Source: Dermanyssus gallinae
Taxonomy: Eukaryota > Arthropoda > Arachnida > Mesostigmata > Dermanyssidae
Assembly: GCA_003439945.1 (NCBI GenBank)
Contig: QVRM01002766.1
Location: forward strand, 1-64,000
Reading direction: 5' to 3'
Length of the DNA stretch: 64,000 bases
Of the stretch, positions 9,976 to 24,366 are shown piece by piece. Position 1 is the first letter of the stretch, and the number at the start of each line of letters is the position of its first letter. The position numbers were made by a program, and so were the translations under genes. Below the pieces are notes generated by a model. It saw nothing but the letters and a program-made list of their open reading frames with translations, searched no databases and was not told where the DNA came from.

Positions 9976-10235
9976 TGAAATCAACAACATCAACAACGTT
10001 AGCGTTCATCATTGACTGCACTTAATCACCAAATGTAACTACTGCATGCTGTATACTGTCTGCGCTGCCAGGTATGATGAGCTCATGTTCTAAGCTAGCA
10101 TGTATTACTTTGTAAACGCATACTACAACACAGCAGTTGGCATCTATTTTAGTTTCAGCAAAATTGATGATAAACGCGTAATTATTTAATGTTGGTATCG
10201 TTTTTTCTCTTAGGAATCAATGTGTAGTTTTATTG

Positions 10236-10237
<2 letters not shown>
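9976..10237. other. No gene seen
   Basis: Non-repetitive AT-rich sequence with no open frame of note. Confidence 0.5.

Positions 10238-10307
<70 letters not shown>
10238..10307. repeat. (AT)n microsatellite
   Basis: Pure AT run of about 70 bases. Confidence 0.97.
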
Positions 10308-10310
<3 letters not shown>

Positions 10311-12175
10311 GCGTTAAAACTATTACTAATATTGAAAAGCGCGTAGAAATGCTAAGCTATGTTTATATTTGAAGTCATCACGCTAATGCTGAGAGCTGCT
10401 AACCATCCATACGGTAGACCGGCATGTCCATCTTGAATTAGTTTTGAATAGTTATGATTGCATTTGTGTTGTTCACACATTTTATATGTGCTTGTGAAAC
10501 CAGGGGCCTGCTTTACTATTAGGCGCCGCAAGGCACTTGCGCAAAGCATATTTCTGGCTGGAAGTTTAGATACGATGATCAGCTATAAATCAGTAAAGTT
10601 TAGCTTTATTATCGGCGGACTGCAGTACAGCCAGCCTGATTTAAAATATCGTTTGTAGTGAATTTTTTTATAACGTGTGTTGGTCTAGAAAACAATTAAA
10701 ATGAGTTTACAAATAATTCTATCTCATACACAACGAGTTTCATGGAGTTGAAAGATCAATTGAGGCGACAAGCCGATGGTAGACGTGACTCAAAAATAAG
10801 GGTAGCCGACATCTATGCGGAAGGCAAAATAAACAGAGTAAGAGCATGAGATTCACACGTAAAAAGATCGCAAGGTGCTATATAATAGCTTATTCATGAG
10901 AGTTTTTCTACTACCAAAAAATCCCTTCGTAGCCGTTTTTTCAGGAGTTCCATTAGTATAAAGATGGTTTTGTGGTATACATATGGGCGTAACAGCCTCA
11001 AATCAATGCTGTCAGTTTTGTAAATTCAAATATGCGGTACTGTTTGGAAGTATTAGCAAAGCAGCAACAAATTTGTCGGCGACTCTCTTTAACAACTGCC
11101 GTGCCAAATGGCATACGGTAGTGATGGTTAGCTTTGTGAATTTCAGACAAAAACAGCACGATAAGGATCGTCGTGCGGTTGATGTGAAGTTAGAGCCCCG
11201 TTGGCATTGGCGACCAATTATTAGTAGACCAATTAGTATTAGGTCATATATTAGTAAGCCAGTTGTCCTTGCATTCCTATGAAAGTATAGCATATAACAA
11301 TTGCTAAAAAATGCGATCTGTGCCTAGTTGGTATCGGACGCACTAGTTCGTTTCATTGTCAGATGAGCCGGGCATGCTTTTTCGCCTTATCAAGTATCAC
11401 TACCACAAGTGCTCCTTGAGCAAAAAGGTACTACTCTAAAGAACGTCTTTATCCTGCAGACACGTATCGAAGCTGGCCGCACGTAGCGTCTGGAGTCGTA
11501 CAGAACAACTTCTCGCACTTGCTTAATATGCTTCCTGATGTATAGACTTCAGATAATATCAGAATTTTAGTATGACTAAAGTTTCTTACTGCTAATGGCT
11601 TATGTAAGATGCAGGCTATTTCTCCATAAAACATCGAACAATTATGTTGCAGGTTAGATTTTCTGACTTAACCACCTATATTAGCTAAAATCTAGGCCCG
11701 TTGTTATCGTATTACTGGGATCCTAGTCGAGTCAATAATGTCGATTGGTCAACTAGATATACATGTGGCTCTTTTGAGAATATTGCGGCGCATTTTGAGT
11801 ATTCAGATTATTATGTTGTTATCGTTGCACATGATAACGTGAAAGCAATGAATTTAGATCTTTGCTTTCTGTAGACCTCGCTGCTTCTCTGCCGCTCTGA
11901 AGTAGTTATATAGCAGGAATGCAAATTATAATTGGCAGGAGAATTTACTTGAGGTACTTCCGAGATACAAGCACTGCATCTGCTAAAGTTGTTGTTGACT
12001 TTAACTCAATAATGACGGTTGCTAAGATCATTCGAAACCCAATTAATGCTGCTCTAATTTAGCACTTAATTAAAGATAGGCCAATTTATTTTTGTAGAAA
12101 TAAAAAATGCCAAAAGTCGAATATAGAGTATGACAAAGCATACATAAACTATATATAAATAAAGAGAATTGGATA

Positions 12176-12178
<3 letters not shown>
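10308..12178. other. No gene recognised (1.9 kb)
   Basis: Only short open frames occur (for example 10983-11282 plus), none with a motif I recognise and all with frequent stops in other frames. I saw no repeat boundary, tRNA-like fold or splice-linked set of frames. Confidence 0.45.

Positions 12179-12213
<35 letters not shown>
12179..12213. repeat. (AT)n microsatellite
   Basis: Pure AT run of about 35 bases. Confidence 0.97.
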
Positions 12214-12216
<3 letters not shown>

Positions 12217-14255
12217 AGAAGAAAATAGAGGGCAAAGGAGAGAAGCTGCGGGAGATCCAACGTGCGAACAAGAAGCGGCGGGTTCTATATAGGGCAGACA
12301 CAACCAGACTAGGGTCTGCCGAACTCAGCTTTTCTCAATGGGCTCGGAGCCAGCAGAGCGAGCGGAAAGGGAGGGATTGCGGGGTATGCCCGGGGGTGCA
12401 ATAGTTAAACAGCAGCATGAGCAGGGACAGAAACAGCAGTGAAAATAGTAGTAGTAGTAGCAATAGTATCAGGCCCAGCCCGTGCACTGCTGATGCACAG
12501 CGGGTGTCCGCGTCAAACTGGCCAGCCGTGGCCTGGTGTCCCTTGCTGTTCTGGGACCGACAGGCTGAACGACGGACCGAGTCAGCAAGAGAAAACCAAG
12601 GCCAAAGGATAAAGCGGCCGGACCGACAACGAAGCCGTGGTGAAGAACCAGAACGAAGGCACGGGAACACGAGACCTAGGAGACCGCGACGACGACGACG
12701 ACAACGAGAACGCCGACAACGAGAACGCCGACTCAAGACAGAGACCGATGCGCGCCCGCTGAGAGCAGCAGCCGGCCGTCAGCATCGTCTTCGTCGTAGC
12801 GTGGACTGTGCGTCGTACCGTGGACTCTGCATCGTAGCGTGGACTCTGCGTCGTAGCGGTGAGGACTCAGCAGTGAGGACCTAGCGGCTGCCAACGTCAT
12901 CATACGTGCACACGTAGATTCGTACACACCCCAACTACACACACACATACACTCATATACAGAGACATACACTCGTCGCGGTCATGCATAGTATCACCCA
13001 CCATCTTGCTCTTGCTCTTGCGTTCGCACTTGCACTCGCCAAGCACCCGCAAGCACGTGCGCCCATCGGTTGTCCTCTTTTGCGTGCAACGTCCAGCAGC
13101 GTTGTGGTTATTATCATTATTGTTGCAAGCATCATCACCATCATCGCCATCACCATCATCATTATCGTCATCACCATCATTATCGACATCACCACCACCA
13201 TCATCATCATAACCATCATCGCTTTCTTAATCCACCTCGCCATTACCCCTGTCCTCCTTGATCAGGCTCAAACAAGATGCTGCACTGCTGGGGCCAGATG
13301 ACCAAGCACACCTGCTGCTGCTGCTCCCGGGCGGGCAAGTTACGTATAGCAATGACGAAAAGAAACGACATAGCAAAAAACTCGATTAGCGTAAGTGCCA
13401 TAGTTGAGTAGTAGTAGTAGTAGTGCAAAGTATCGAAAAGAGGAGAGATAGAGGACACGAAGCGGTACGAGAGGAACAAAAAGCTATCAGATGAGGATGG
13501 GGAACGTGGGAAAGTAGAACGACAGAACAGCAGTGAGAAGCAAATACGACGAGAAAAGAATGACGGCAAAAAGCAGGCCACTAACTATAGCGGCCGCTTT
13601 GACACGTTGCTACTCGGTAATTGTCCGTCTTTCCGCCGTTACTCCAGACTCTCCTTCTCGATCCTCTCTCGTTCTCTATCTCAAGCGCAGTTTTTCGCCC
13701 TTTCTCTCTTTGCCTCTTATATTTCTCTGTTTACTCTCTAAAGCTTCTCACGACTCGAACAAATCTACGTGGTGCTTCTCCTCTCATCCGAAAGCGTATC
13801 GCGTTATCATCAGTGGTGTCAGCAAACTGACACAGTGGTGCTGCCCGGAGACGACCGTGCAGGAGTCGCGAACTTGTCTCTGATTTTGCCCCGTTTCCCG
13901 ATTATGCCGGGCGCTGGCTGGTACGCGATATTGGCCAAAAGATTGTTAGATGGATCTGTCTCGATGGAAAACTTTAGTATCGCAAGAGCGATCGAACAAG
14001 ATATCAGGAGTACGCAAAGCGGCCGGCAAGTAAGGCGATAATACGCAATGTTCATTGGTAACGAAGCGAATTTGTTCTGCAGTGGAAACTGTGTTCCTGC
14101 AGCACTCCACGGCCTCTTTCGAGTACAATGAATTTCCTCCCCTCCCTCAACCTGCAGACGGTCGAGAACGGCCAAATTCGGGCATACATTGTGTAGTACC
14201 TCCGGCATTACCCGTGCCGTAATGTAAAACTGCCCACCTGGCTATATGTATAATA
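12214..14255. other. Triplet-rich, CpG-containing region without a recognisable gene
   Basis: Bases 12400-12900 carry CAG/AGT and CGACGACGACGA tracts and three imperfect GTGGACTCTGCRTCGTAGC repeats (about 12800-12860). Bases 13120-13225 are an imperfect (CAT)n array. An open plus-strand frame at 12417-12884 (155 codons) is rich in Arg and Ser and low in complexity. The base composition differs from the AT-rich surroundings, so an untranslated first exon or promoter region is conceivable, but I have no direct evidence. Confidence 0.4.
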
Positions 14256-15542
14256 CAGGTAGTTCTACAAGTTCTTAAAATGAGCTTTTCAGAATTCGAT
14301 TTTTTTCGCGCTTTTACCGCTATTGGAAACGGCAACTTTTCGAATGCTAGCAGTCAAAATATTATGGTGATTGGCCGTTGCGATTTCGTTTGATCGCTTT
14401 TCCCGTGCAACGTATCGGCGTGATTTTGAAATATTGAGAAAAAATAGTTTCGAGTGGTTATCAAGCGTGTTTATGTCAAAAGTTGGAATGCGACCCAAGT
14501 GAAAACTGAGTTAGACGAGGTGTACGGTGACTCTGCGCCATATTTTGCCACTGTTTCCAACTGGATTAATAAGTTAAAAAGAGGTCGCAGGAGCACCGAG
14601 AATGAACTACGTTCAGGACGCCCAAAAACGGCAACTGATGAGGAAAACGTGGAAAAAGTGCGGAAAATCGTTGCCGCAGATAAGCGAGTGAACATTAAGG
14701 AGATATCGGAGGCCTTGGGGATCAGTTTGGGTAGTGTGCATTTCATCCTGCACGAGAACTTGAAGATGAAAAAACTCAGAGCAAAATGAGTGCCGCATTT
14801 GCTCAACCAAGGCCAAACAGACGCGCGTGTTTCCGCTTCACAGCGAAATTTGGCCAAGATGTCGAAAAATCCGTCGGATTTTTGGCGCAGATTCATGACC
14901 GTCGATGAAAGCTGGGTCCATCACTACACTTCCGAGACCCAAGAAGCATCTCGCCAATCGTGTGCACCTGGTGAAGGACCTCCGAAGAGGGTGCGGACAA
15001 CGGCATCGGCCGAAAAGATGATGGCTACGGTTTTTTGGGACCAACGTGGAATAATTCTGGTCGACTACCTTGAGAGCGGTAAAACGATCACGGGAGAATA
15101 TTATGCAAGACTGTTGGACTGCCTGAAGCAAGAACTCATCGTGAAACGGCCCGCTTTGCAGAAGAAGGTTGTCCTGTTTCACCAGGACAATGCTCCCGCA
15201 CACAAGTCGCGGCAAGCAACGGCAAAACTGGCCCAACTGAGGTTCGAACTTATTGAACAACCTTCCTATTCTCCAGACCTGGCCCCCTCTGATTATTTCC
15301 TCTTCAGACATTTGAAGAATCGTCTCGGTGGACAGCGTTTTTCCAGCAATGAAGAGGTTACAACTGCTGTCAATGCCTATTTTCAATCTAAAGACGCAGA
15401 ATTTTACTCAAGAGGTATAAATGCTCTGAAATCTCGGTGGGAAAAGTGTATTGAGCTTCTCGAGGAGTATATCAAATAAGAAAAAATTAAAAACAAGATT
15501 TGGAAAATTCTTGGTTTTCATTTTAAAAACTTGTGGAACTAC

Positions 15543-15545
<3 letters not shown>
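14256..15545 (+). mobile_element. Mariner-family DNA transposon, full length (1.29 kb) but inactive
   Basis: The 28-base terminal inverted repeats, 14256-14283 and 15518-15545, begin CAGGTAGTTC and differ at two positions. Both ends are bordered by TA (14254-14255 and 15546-15547), the canonical mariner target duplication. The size of about 1.3 kb and the single internal transposase are typical. The right end lies against a 58-base (AT)n run, so it inserted into, or seeded, an AT microsatellite. The transposase is broken (separate entry), so the copy could move only if supplied in trans. Confidence 0.93.
14433..15479 (+). pseudogene. Mariner transposase (D,D34D), disrupted by nonsense codons
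   Basis: Reading starts at 14433, where an expected Met-Glu-Lys-Lys-Glu-Phe start appears as I-E-K-K-stop-F (TAG at 14445-14447). The frame then reads RVVIKRVYVKSWNATQVKTE (helix-turn-helix region), RSTENELRSGRPKT and GISLGSVHFILHENL. A TGA at 14787-14789 replaces the Trp of the linker motif (W)VPHLL. The catalytic domain follows with MTVDESWVHHY (first Asp), LFHQDNAPAHKS (second Asp) and YSPDLAPSDYFLF (third Asp), with 34 residues between the last two. It ends at 15479. Apart from the two stops and the lost start the frame is intact, which suggests recent inactivation. Confidence 0.92.

Positions 15546-15605
<60 letters not shown>
15546..15605. repeat. (TA)n microsatellite abutting the mariner end
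   Basis: About 60 bases of pure TA directly after the right inverted repeat. Confidence 0.95.
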
Positions 15606-15606
<1 letters not shown>

Positions 15607-16228
15607 CGACGGTGCTGACAGGGGTGGCCACTGGAACACGGCCGATCTGCGCTCTGTCTTCTGGCTCGACGTTGTCTCGATCCTGGCCCAGGTTAGAACG
15701 AACTACTAACATCCTCCCATGGCGCGTCTGCTTATTCGCCAGCCGGAGTCACCAATTGCAGGACTACATTGCGCACTACTCGAAACTAACTCGCCGCTGT
15801 CCTCCACTGCCGAACAATCAGCCGTCGGGATCTCGGATGGGTCATCGCGTCATCGGACGGGTGCCAGTGCCGCCGATCCCCCCCCCCCATGATGATCGCA
15901 TGACGATCCGTCCGTACAGGGGTCCGGTCATCATGATTGCACTCATCATTCACAGATCTACCGATCCGCTGTGCTATCATACGTACAGAGAGCGTACGAG
16001 AGAACGTGAGCATATGTTCATCCACTTCGACGTGGCCTCGCTCGATCGCTCACAGGCCTGCATACAGTTACAAACGACGACGCATAATACACGGACAAGG
16101 GCCAGGCAAGCAAGCAAGGACCCAGCGCACCGAAACGAAAAGTTGCCCAAGTTGATCTGTGGCGTGTGTGGTGGACATGCTGCACTGTCAGCGGCGGTTA
16201 CAATTATCGTCGCATGACCAACCGTCGT
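15606..16228. other. No gene recognised
   Basis: A plus-strand frame stays open to 16217 (partly through the AT run), but its sequence shows no domain, and the minus strand is open too. Short CpG-rich words and a C10 run near 15880 are the only notable features. Confidence 0.4.
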
Positions 16229-16306
16229 GTTTAATATGATCACCCTGGATCAATGATACAATGTATCTATCTGTGGGTTCGTATCTCCTCAAAATCCTGT
16301 TTGCCT

Positions 16307-16355
<49 letters not shown>

Positions 16356-16444
16356 CATCTAGAATGAGGCGAGCAGGGTTTCGAGGAGATACAAACCCAC
16401 AGATAGATACATTGTATTATTGATGTATGGTGATCAAATTAAAC
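16229..16444. mobile_element. Small foldback (inverted-repeat) element with an (AT)n loop
   Basis: The left arm 16229-16310 and right arm 16364-16444 are reverse complements at roughly 87 percent by eye. The core CCCACAGATAGATACATTG matches exactly on both arms. The loop is a pure (AT)n run (16309-16351). The extended hairpin suggests a MITE-like foldback element or palindromic extrusion at an AT microsatellite. No coding capacity. Confidence 0.85.
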
Positions 16445-18894
<2,450 letters not shown>

Positions 18895-20023
18895 GGTCAT
18901 TCATATTGTTATGTACTTATTTCGAGGTTTGGTTGAACTCGGCAAGAAAATAATTTTTCCCAATGGAAGGAGGACGCAGAAACGTCTTGTTTAGGAGAGA
19001 CAGTAAAGTTTATAAAAGTCGTTTTTCTGACTTTTTTCTCTTACATAGTTGTGCGAAATCTACGTTTGCGGGATAACCGTGTTCGGCGGAAAATTCTGCA
19101 CAACGGAAGACACTTCACTAGCTTGCGTAGCGCAAAGCGAATAACCAGATTAAAGAAAGTCATACAAAGTCGATATGTTACGTTAATGCTTTTTCGTGAA
19201 AAATTTTAAAATGTTCCATTACGACCAAAAATGTACGTCCAAAAGACCAGTCCAGCGCAATAGCAAATTTAATGCCTACCATTTTCGTACTAATGTGATG
19301 GTGCTGCGTTACGTAGTTGTCAAGTAACTAAGCCTTTTCGACAGTCATAGTTGTTATGTTTTACGTGCAAGTTTTCACGTTCAGAACCGTAACATTTTGC
19401 CAAGACGTTTCCGCCCCCTCCTTCCACTAGAAAAAAATTCTTCTCTTGCCGAGTTCTACCAAACCTCAAAATGTGTACCTAACTTTCTCATACACCCTAT
19501 GCAAGTATGCATGCCTTCGCTTTCGATATGGCTATCGAAAAAACTTAGTTACTTGACAACTACGCAACGCAACACCATCACTTTGATACGAAAATAGTGG
19601 GCATTAAATTTGCTATTGCGGGAGACTGGTCTTTTGGACATACACTTTTGGTCGTTATGGAAAATTTTACGTTTTTCACGAAAAAAACGTTAACGTAATA
19701 CATAACAACATATCGACTTTTTATGACTTTCCTTAATCTGGCAAATCGCTTTTCGCTACGCAATCTAGTGAAGTGTCTTCCGTTGTGCAGAATTTTCCTC
19801 CGAACACGCCGGGATAATCGGTTCCTTCATGCGTTAACTGGTTATCCGGAAATGTAGATTTTGCACAACTATGTAGGAGAAGAAAAGGCAGAAAAACTAC
19901 TTTTATAAACTTTACTCTCTCTCCTAAACAAGACGTTTTCGCGTCCTCCTTCCATTGGGAAAAATTATTTTCTTGGCGAGTTCTACCAAATCTCGAAATA
20001 AGTACATAACAATATGAATGACC
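18895..20023. mobile_element. Large foldback element with long inverted-repeat arms (1.13 kb)
   Basis: The left arm (about 18895-19350) is the reverse complement of the right arm (about 19526-20023), with scattered mismatches and small indels. Matched words include GTCATTCATATTGTTATG at the left end and its complement at the right end, AAGACACTTCACTAG against CTAGTGAAGTGTCTT, and AACTACGTAACGCAGCACC-type inner sequence. The centre (about 19396-19500) carries a third, diverged copy of the roughly 85-base terminal module (CAAGACGTTT...GAGTTCTACCAAA). (AT)n runs flank both ends. There is no transposase frame. A non-autonomous foldback or long-TIR element is the best reading. Confidence 0.85.
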
Positions 20024-20051
20024 ATATATATATATATATATATATATATAC
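20024..20051. repeat. (AT)n microsatellite, right flank of the large foldback
   Basis: Pure AT run, followed at once by ACAGGGATCATATAG, which resembles the ACAGGGTCATTCATA start of the foldback's left end. Confidence 0.95.
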
Positions 20052-22071
20052 AGGGATCATATAGACAATATTCATTCATATTACCATCAAGCAATTACAT
20101 TGAATATATATAACGTGCCTAAAAATCTTTGTCAATGGGTATATGCTATGCAAAACTTCAACAAAGTGATTTTTCAAGCAGTAGCAATTTGGCATACGTC
20201 ACACCGTAGAATTATATATATATATATATATAGAAATATGCACTACGGTGGCAATACAAGCACGCCCTGACAAGCAGCCGGATATAAGAGTAGAAGTTTA
20301 ACTACGGCGTTTGCAACCCACGGCTTTCATCACCTAGGTGCGCGGGGTGCTCTGGCCAGTGCGATAGATAGAGTGCTGCATGTCTACGAGCTTAGTCAAC
20401 AGCTGAACTAGCAAGATGAGAGAAGATCCAGTGATGTGAGGGAAGCTCTAGTTGTGTCTGATGTATATGTTTATAATTTATTCAACCTGGGTGTTAATTA
20501 ACCATAATATATATTTTTCGTTTACAAGGTTTTTATATGCTTTTCGCAAGACAGTCAAAGAAAAACCTTGCTAGGCTACTAAAATGCTATGTTAAGTCAC
20601 ACGCAATGTAACTTTTTCTATATACTCTTATCGCGTTTAGCACGTTAGCATTTTACACTAGCATTGTTTATACATTTGGCACTAGCACTGGTTATACGTT
20701 TTCCACATTTTTTAGATCATTTCTAGTTTACTATCACCGTGATAACCTTTGTCTTCTAAATCTTCTAAGATAAACTATTGCGGCCTTCTTGCACAGAACA
20801 TTTTCTTCCAGCAGAGAGCGTCGATTGGACCCTGGGTTCATCGGTTCATCGTTCAGACTATAATCTCCACCACGAGACTTAGCAAACCATTTAAGGCAGG
20901 TCCGTTCTTTGATTGAGATGGTAGGCCTGTTTCGACGTGTTACAGCAGTATATGATTTTTTTTTCGAAGCTTGTACAGCACTCGGCCTTCTCAGAAAACA
21001 ACCAAGCCTTTAGTCAAAAGCGCTAAAGCGGAACCTACAGGAGGATCTTTATAGACTGCGTCAAGGTCTTCAACAAGGCATCGTGAAATCTTTAGTAAAA
21101 TCATTCTGACACGCAGTGGTTGGTGGCTATCCCGTGAGCGTGATTTCAAGCTTCTCTGACGAAGACACCTTATTGGCACAGGGTGAGCAATAGGGCAATT
21201 TAGGTAACTCACAAGAGAACCCACTGAGTTGCGTTTCCTTCACTCTTCGGCTTGCCGATTCGGTGGGTTTTATTTAAAAGGAGTCAATCAAGTGTGTTCT
21301 TTGTCATAAAGGGCTAGAAGTAGATGTCATGAAGACCAAAGCTGCGAAGCTCAGACAAAAAATCCATTGGCCGCCAAAGACATTGCGGCGGCTAACCCTT
21401 GGAGTTGGGTAACTAAAAGACTCACTGCGCACATCGTCGAGATCGTGCGCACTGCGTTAATAACAGAGAGGTAGACAACGTGCGGCGACTAGCCTGCCCT
21501 GGGCAAACTTTGGTTTGCTTGAATTATCATGCGTCTGCCTGTCTGGCCCTTACGAGGAGATTGCTGCACTGCCTCTCATAAATGACATGTCGAGAGTAGC
21601 TGACAACAATCTAAGTAACAGTGTTATATACACAATGTAAGTGAAATAAATGTGATAATAGGCCTGGTTTTGTATTATTTTAATCTGTAAAATGGTAGGA
21701 TAAACCCATATTATATCAAAATGAAGGCAGAAGCAAGTTCATGCAAAAATGCCTTTTCATGGACTTTGCTTTGGAGGGCCCGCCAAATCTAAAATATAGG
21801 TCAGTTGCAGAACTTAACGAGAATTGCAACCTTTATATATTTATATATAAAGGTTATACCCTTTTCAGGGCATTTCCTGCTCCCAATGGAAGTGGCTCTC
21901 AGCGCTCAAAAAGAAAATATTGCCCAGTGAAATCGACCAATCCGACCACCCCTGGGTTGCAAATACAACTAGTTAGAGGGTGAGAACCTTGACTGACGTT
22001 CTGGCGCTCCTTAAGATCCACATCTGAGGTTCTTGGGATACCCGTGTAGCCTGGAACACCAGGCTTACCTT
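20052..22071. other. No gene recognised (2 kb)
   Basis: An (AT)n run lies at 20213-20232. A plus-strand stretch near 21045-21110 faintly resembles RT motif A (IFIDCVKVFNKAS), but no neighbouring block supports it. The remainder has no readable feature. Confidence 0.4.
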
Positions 22072-22118
22072 CAGATAATACAATACAATACAAATGTCTC
22101 CTTTATTTAATAAAGGGG

Positions 22119-24345
22119 TCAAACAAGGGAAATGAATTGCTCGCATTCGCGGGCTAGGCGAGCTGTTCGCCAAACAAATGACTGGTTAACGACTGCCACA
22201 TTGGCTATCTCGTGCGGTTGAATGGAACCGCGACTCCGTAGGCTGTTTGATCGCACGTGGTAAAACTTATTAATCTGATCATTGCGTATAAGATATCTAA
22301 AAACGCGGTAGTCAACACGATGCTGGTACTCCGCGACACTTGGGAGTACGACTCTGTCACGCGTCAAGTTGCACCTTCCTGAGACTCTCTTTAAAAACTT
22401 GTCCTGAATACGCTGCAGCAAACATATATCCTTGTCGTAAAAAGGCGTCCACACGTGAGCACAGTATGGCCATTTTGGCACTACTAGGGCTTCATAAAGA
22501 CGCAGGTATTTGGAGGCATCTTGCGATGAGAATACTCTTAGTATAAGATTACTTATCGAAAGATTACTAATCGGCAATGTGCGCCCGAAACTTCATATGT
22601 CTATCGAACGTAACCCCTAGGTACTTGTAGGATGTTACCTCAGGTATAGGAAAATCTTTTAGCTGGTACTTGAAGATTTCGGAAGCTGTCTTCAGGACCG
22701 CGCACTTTGGAACTGAAATTACCATATCATTTAGCTCACACCAGGTGGCAATACTATTAATGGCTGCTTGAATATTCAGGCGATCCTCGTTTCCTCTAAT
22801 CTGGGCATATATTTTTAAATCGTCTGCATACATTTTGTATGTTATGTTCAGGTTGCGAAGACGTACTCCCAAGTCCTGAGCAAAGATTATATACATAAGA
22901 GGGCCTAGGCAGGAGTCTTGAGGAACCCCAGAAGGGCATAGGGAGCGCTTCGAGACCGAGTCACTGACTTTTACGGCGAAGGAAAGTTCTGTCAGATAAG
23001 AGTGACACCAAGCCAGGATTCGAGGGCCAATTCCTAGCGCCGCCATTTTGGATAAGAGAATCTTATGATTTACCCTGTCGAATGCTCGCGAGAAGTCAAA
23101 GTAGACCGTATGTATGGGGATGGCCCTGTTACGCGCAATAGCCCAATAATGGCAGACCTCGAGAAGCTGAGTTTCAGTAGAGCGCCCCTTTCTAAACCCA
23201 TGCTGATGAGCGTCCAAGAGTTCATAGGCGTCGAGGTAGTTATAAATTTCATCGACGATAATTTTTTCCATGAGAAGGCACGGTATAGAGCCTTGAGCTA
23301 CCGGTCGGTAGTTTTCTGGAAGGGATCGCGGTCCCTTTTTGTGCACAGTCGTCACAACAGACTCTTTAAAAATTAGGGGGACCTTTCCATCTTCGAAACT
23401 GCGGGTAAAGATCATTGCCAAAGGTTCCGCGAGAACTAAGGCCAATTCGTTAAAGAAAATTGGCGGGAGTCCGTCTGGTGTCAGGCTGCAGTTCCTCTTT
23501 GTTTCACGCAGTTTCGTGTAGATAAGCTCAGGCGTGAATGCGACGTCATTGAGGCAGGAATCTGTTGGCTTAGTCGCTACAAAGCTTGAGTCGCCAGCCT
23601 GTTTGTATACAATTTCGAAATGACATCTCAAAACTTCTGATTTATCAGCATCTTCCACAGCTGTGTGGCCGCCACAGGTAAGGGGAGCTACCCCTACCTG
23701 GAGATTTAAACGCTTCTTGGCGTAGCGAAAGAAACGCTTAGCGTCATTAGGGTCCAGCTTGTCTTCTTCTATACGGCGTAAGCGAGATGATGCGCAAGCT
23801 AGTGTGCAGGACAGCCGTATGTGCGATTCTTCAGAGAGTTCAGATAAATCACGGCTTAGACGAGCGGAAGGTCGAGCAATGTATTCATCGATAGGGGATG
23901 ATTGGGCACGATGTAGCGGCGAAAAACGATCAAGAAGGTCCAACGATATAATCACAAATGTTTCATATTGTTTGCTATCGGGAGAACACATAGATAGAAT
24001 TTGGCGCCAATTAATGAACATCAAATGCGCGCCAATTGCGTCGTAGTTGGCCTTCAAGTAGTTAACCCTTGGTTGCAAGGGCATGGACGGCTTGCCTGAG
24101 ACCAGTTCAAAATAAACAGCCATGTGATCAGACTTTACAGGCGAAGGGCGGACATCAATGTTAGCCACCAGATCCTCGTTATCAGTGAGGATGAGATCCA
24201 AAACATTGCCACTTCCTGGACGAGTTGGGCAGGTGACAAGCTGAGTAAGTCCAGATTCAATGCAGAACGCCGTAAACAAATGCACCTTGCTATCGGGTGG
24301 TCCAGTTAGGGTCAACGGTTTCCAGTCGATAGACGGAAGGTTCAT
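22119..24345 (-). pseudogene. CR1-like endonuclease C-terminus and reverse transcriptase
   Basis: The frame 24345-22567 (592 residues) opens inside the endonuclease (GDMNLPSIDW, NVLDLILTDN, KSDHMAVYFEL). It then gives the RT blocks LPENYRPVAQGSIP, HGFRKGRSTETQLLEV, YFDFSRAFDRVNHKILL, GVPQDSCLGPLMYI (Gly of GVPQGS changed to Asp), YKMYADDLKIY (catalytic DD kept) and YKYLGVTFD. A shift near 22570 moves it to the frame 22577-22119, which continues with YLRLYEALVVPKWPYCAHVW and LLQRIQDKFLKRVSG, the usual post-RT region. It is long and readable but has damaged motifs, so it is a fairly recent but dead copy. Confidence 0.9.
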
Positions 24346-24366
24346 ATCCCCTAGCAGAATAACGGG

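Noticed and set aside
12417..12884. A 155-codon Arg/Ser-rich frame as a gene
   Set aside because: It is low-complexity, with a similarly open antisense frame and no recognisable motif.
20991..21224. Possible RT motif A near 21050
   Set aside because: A single weak block with no neighbouring RT motif in order.
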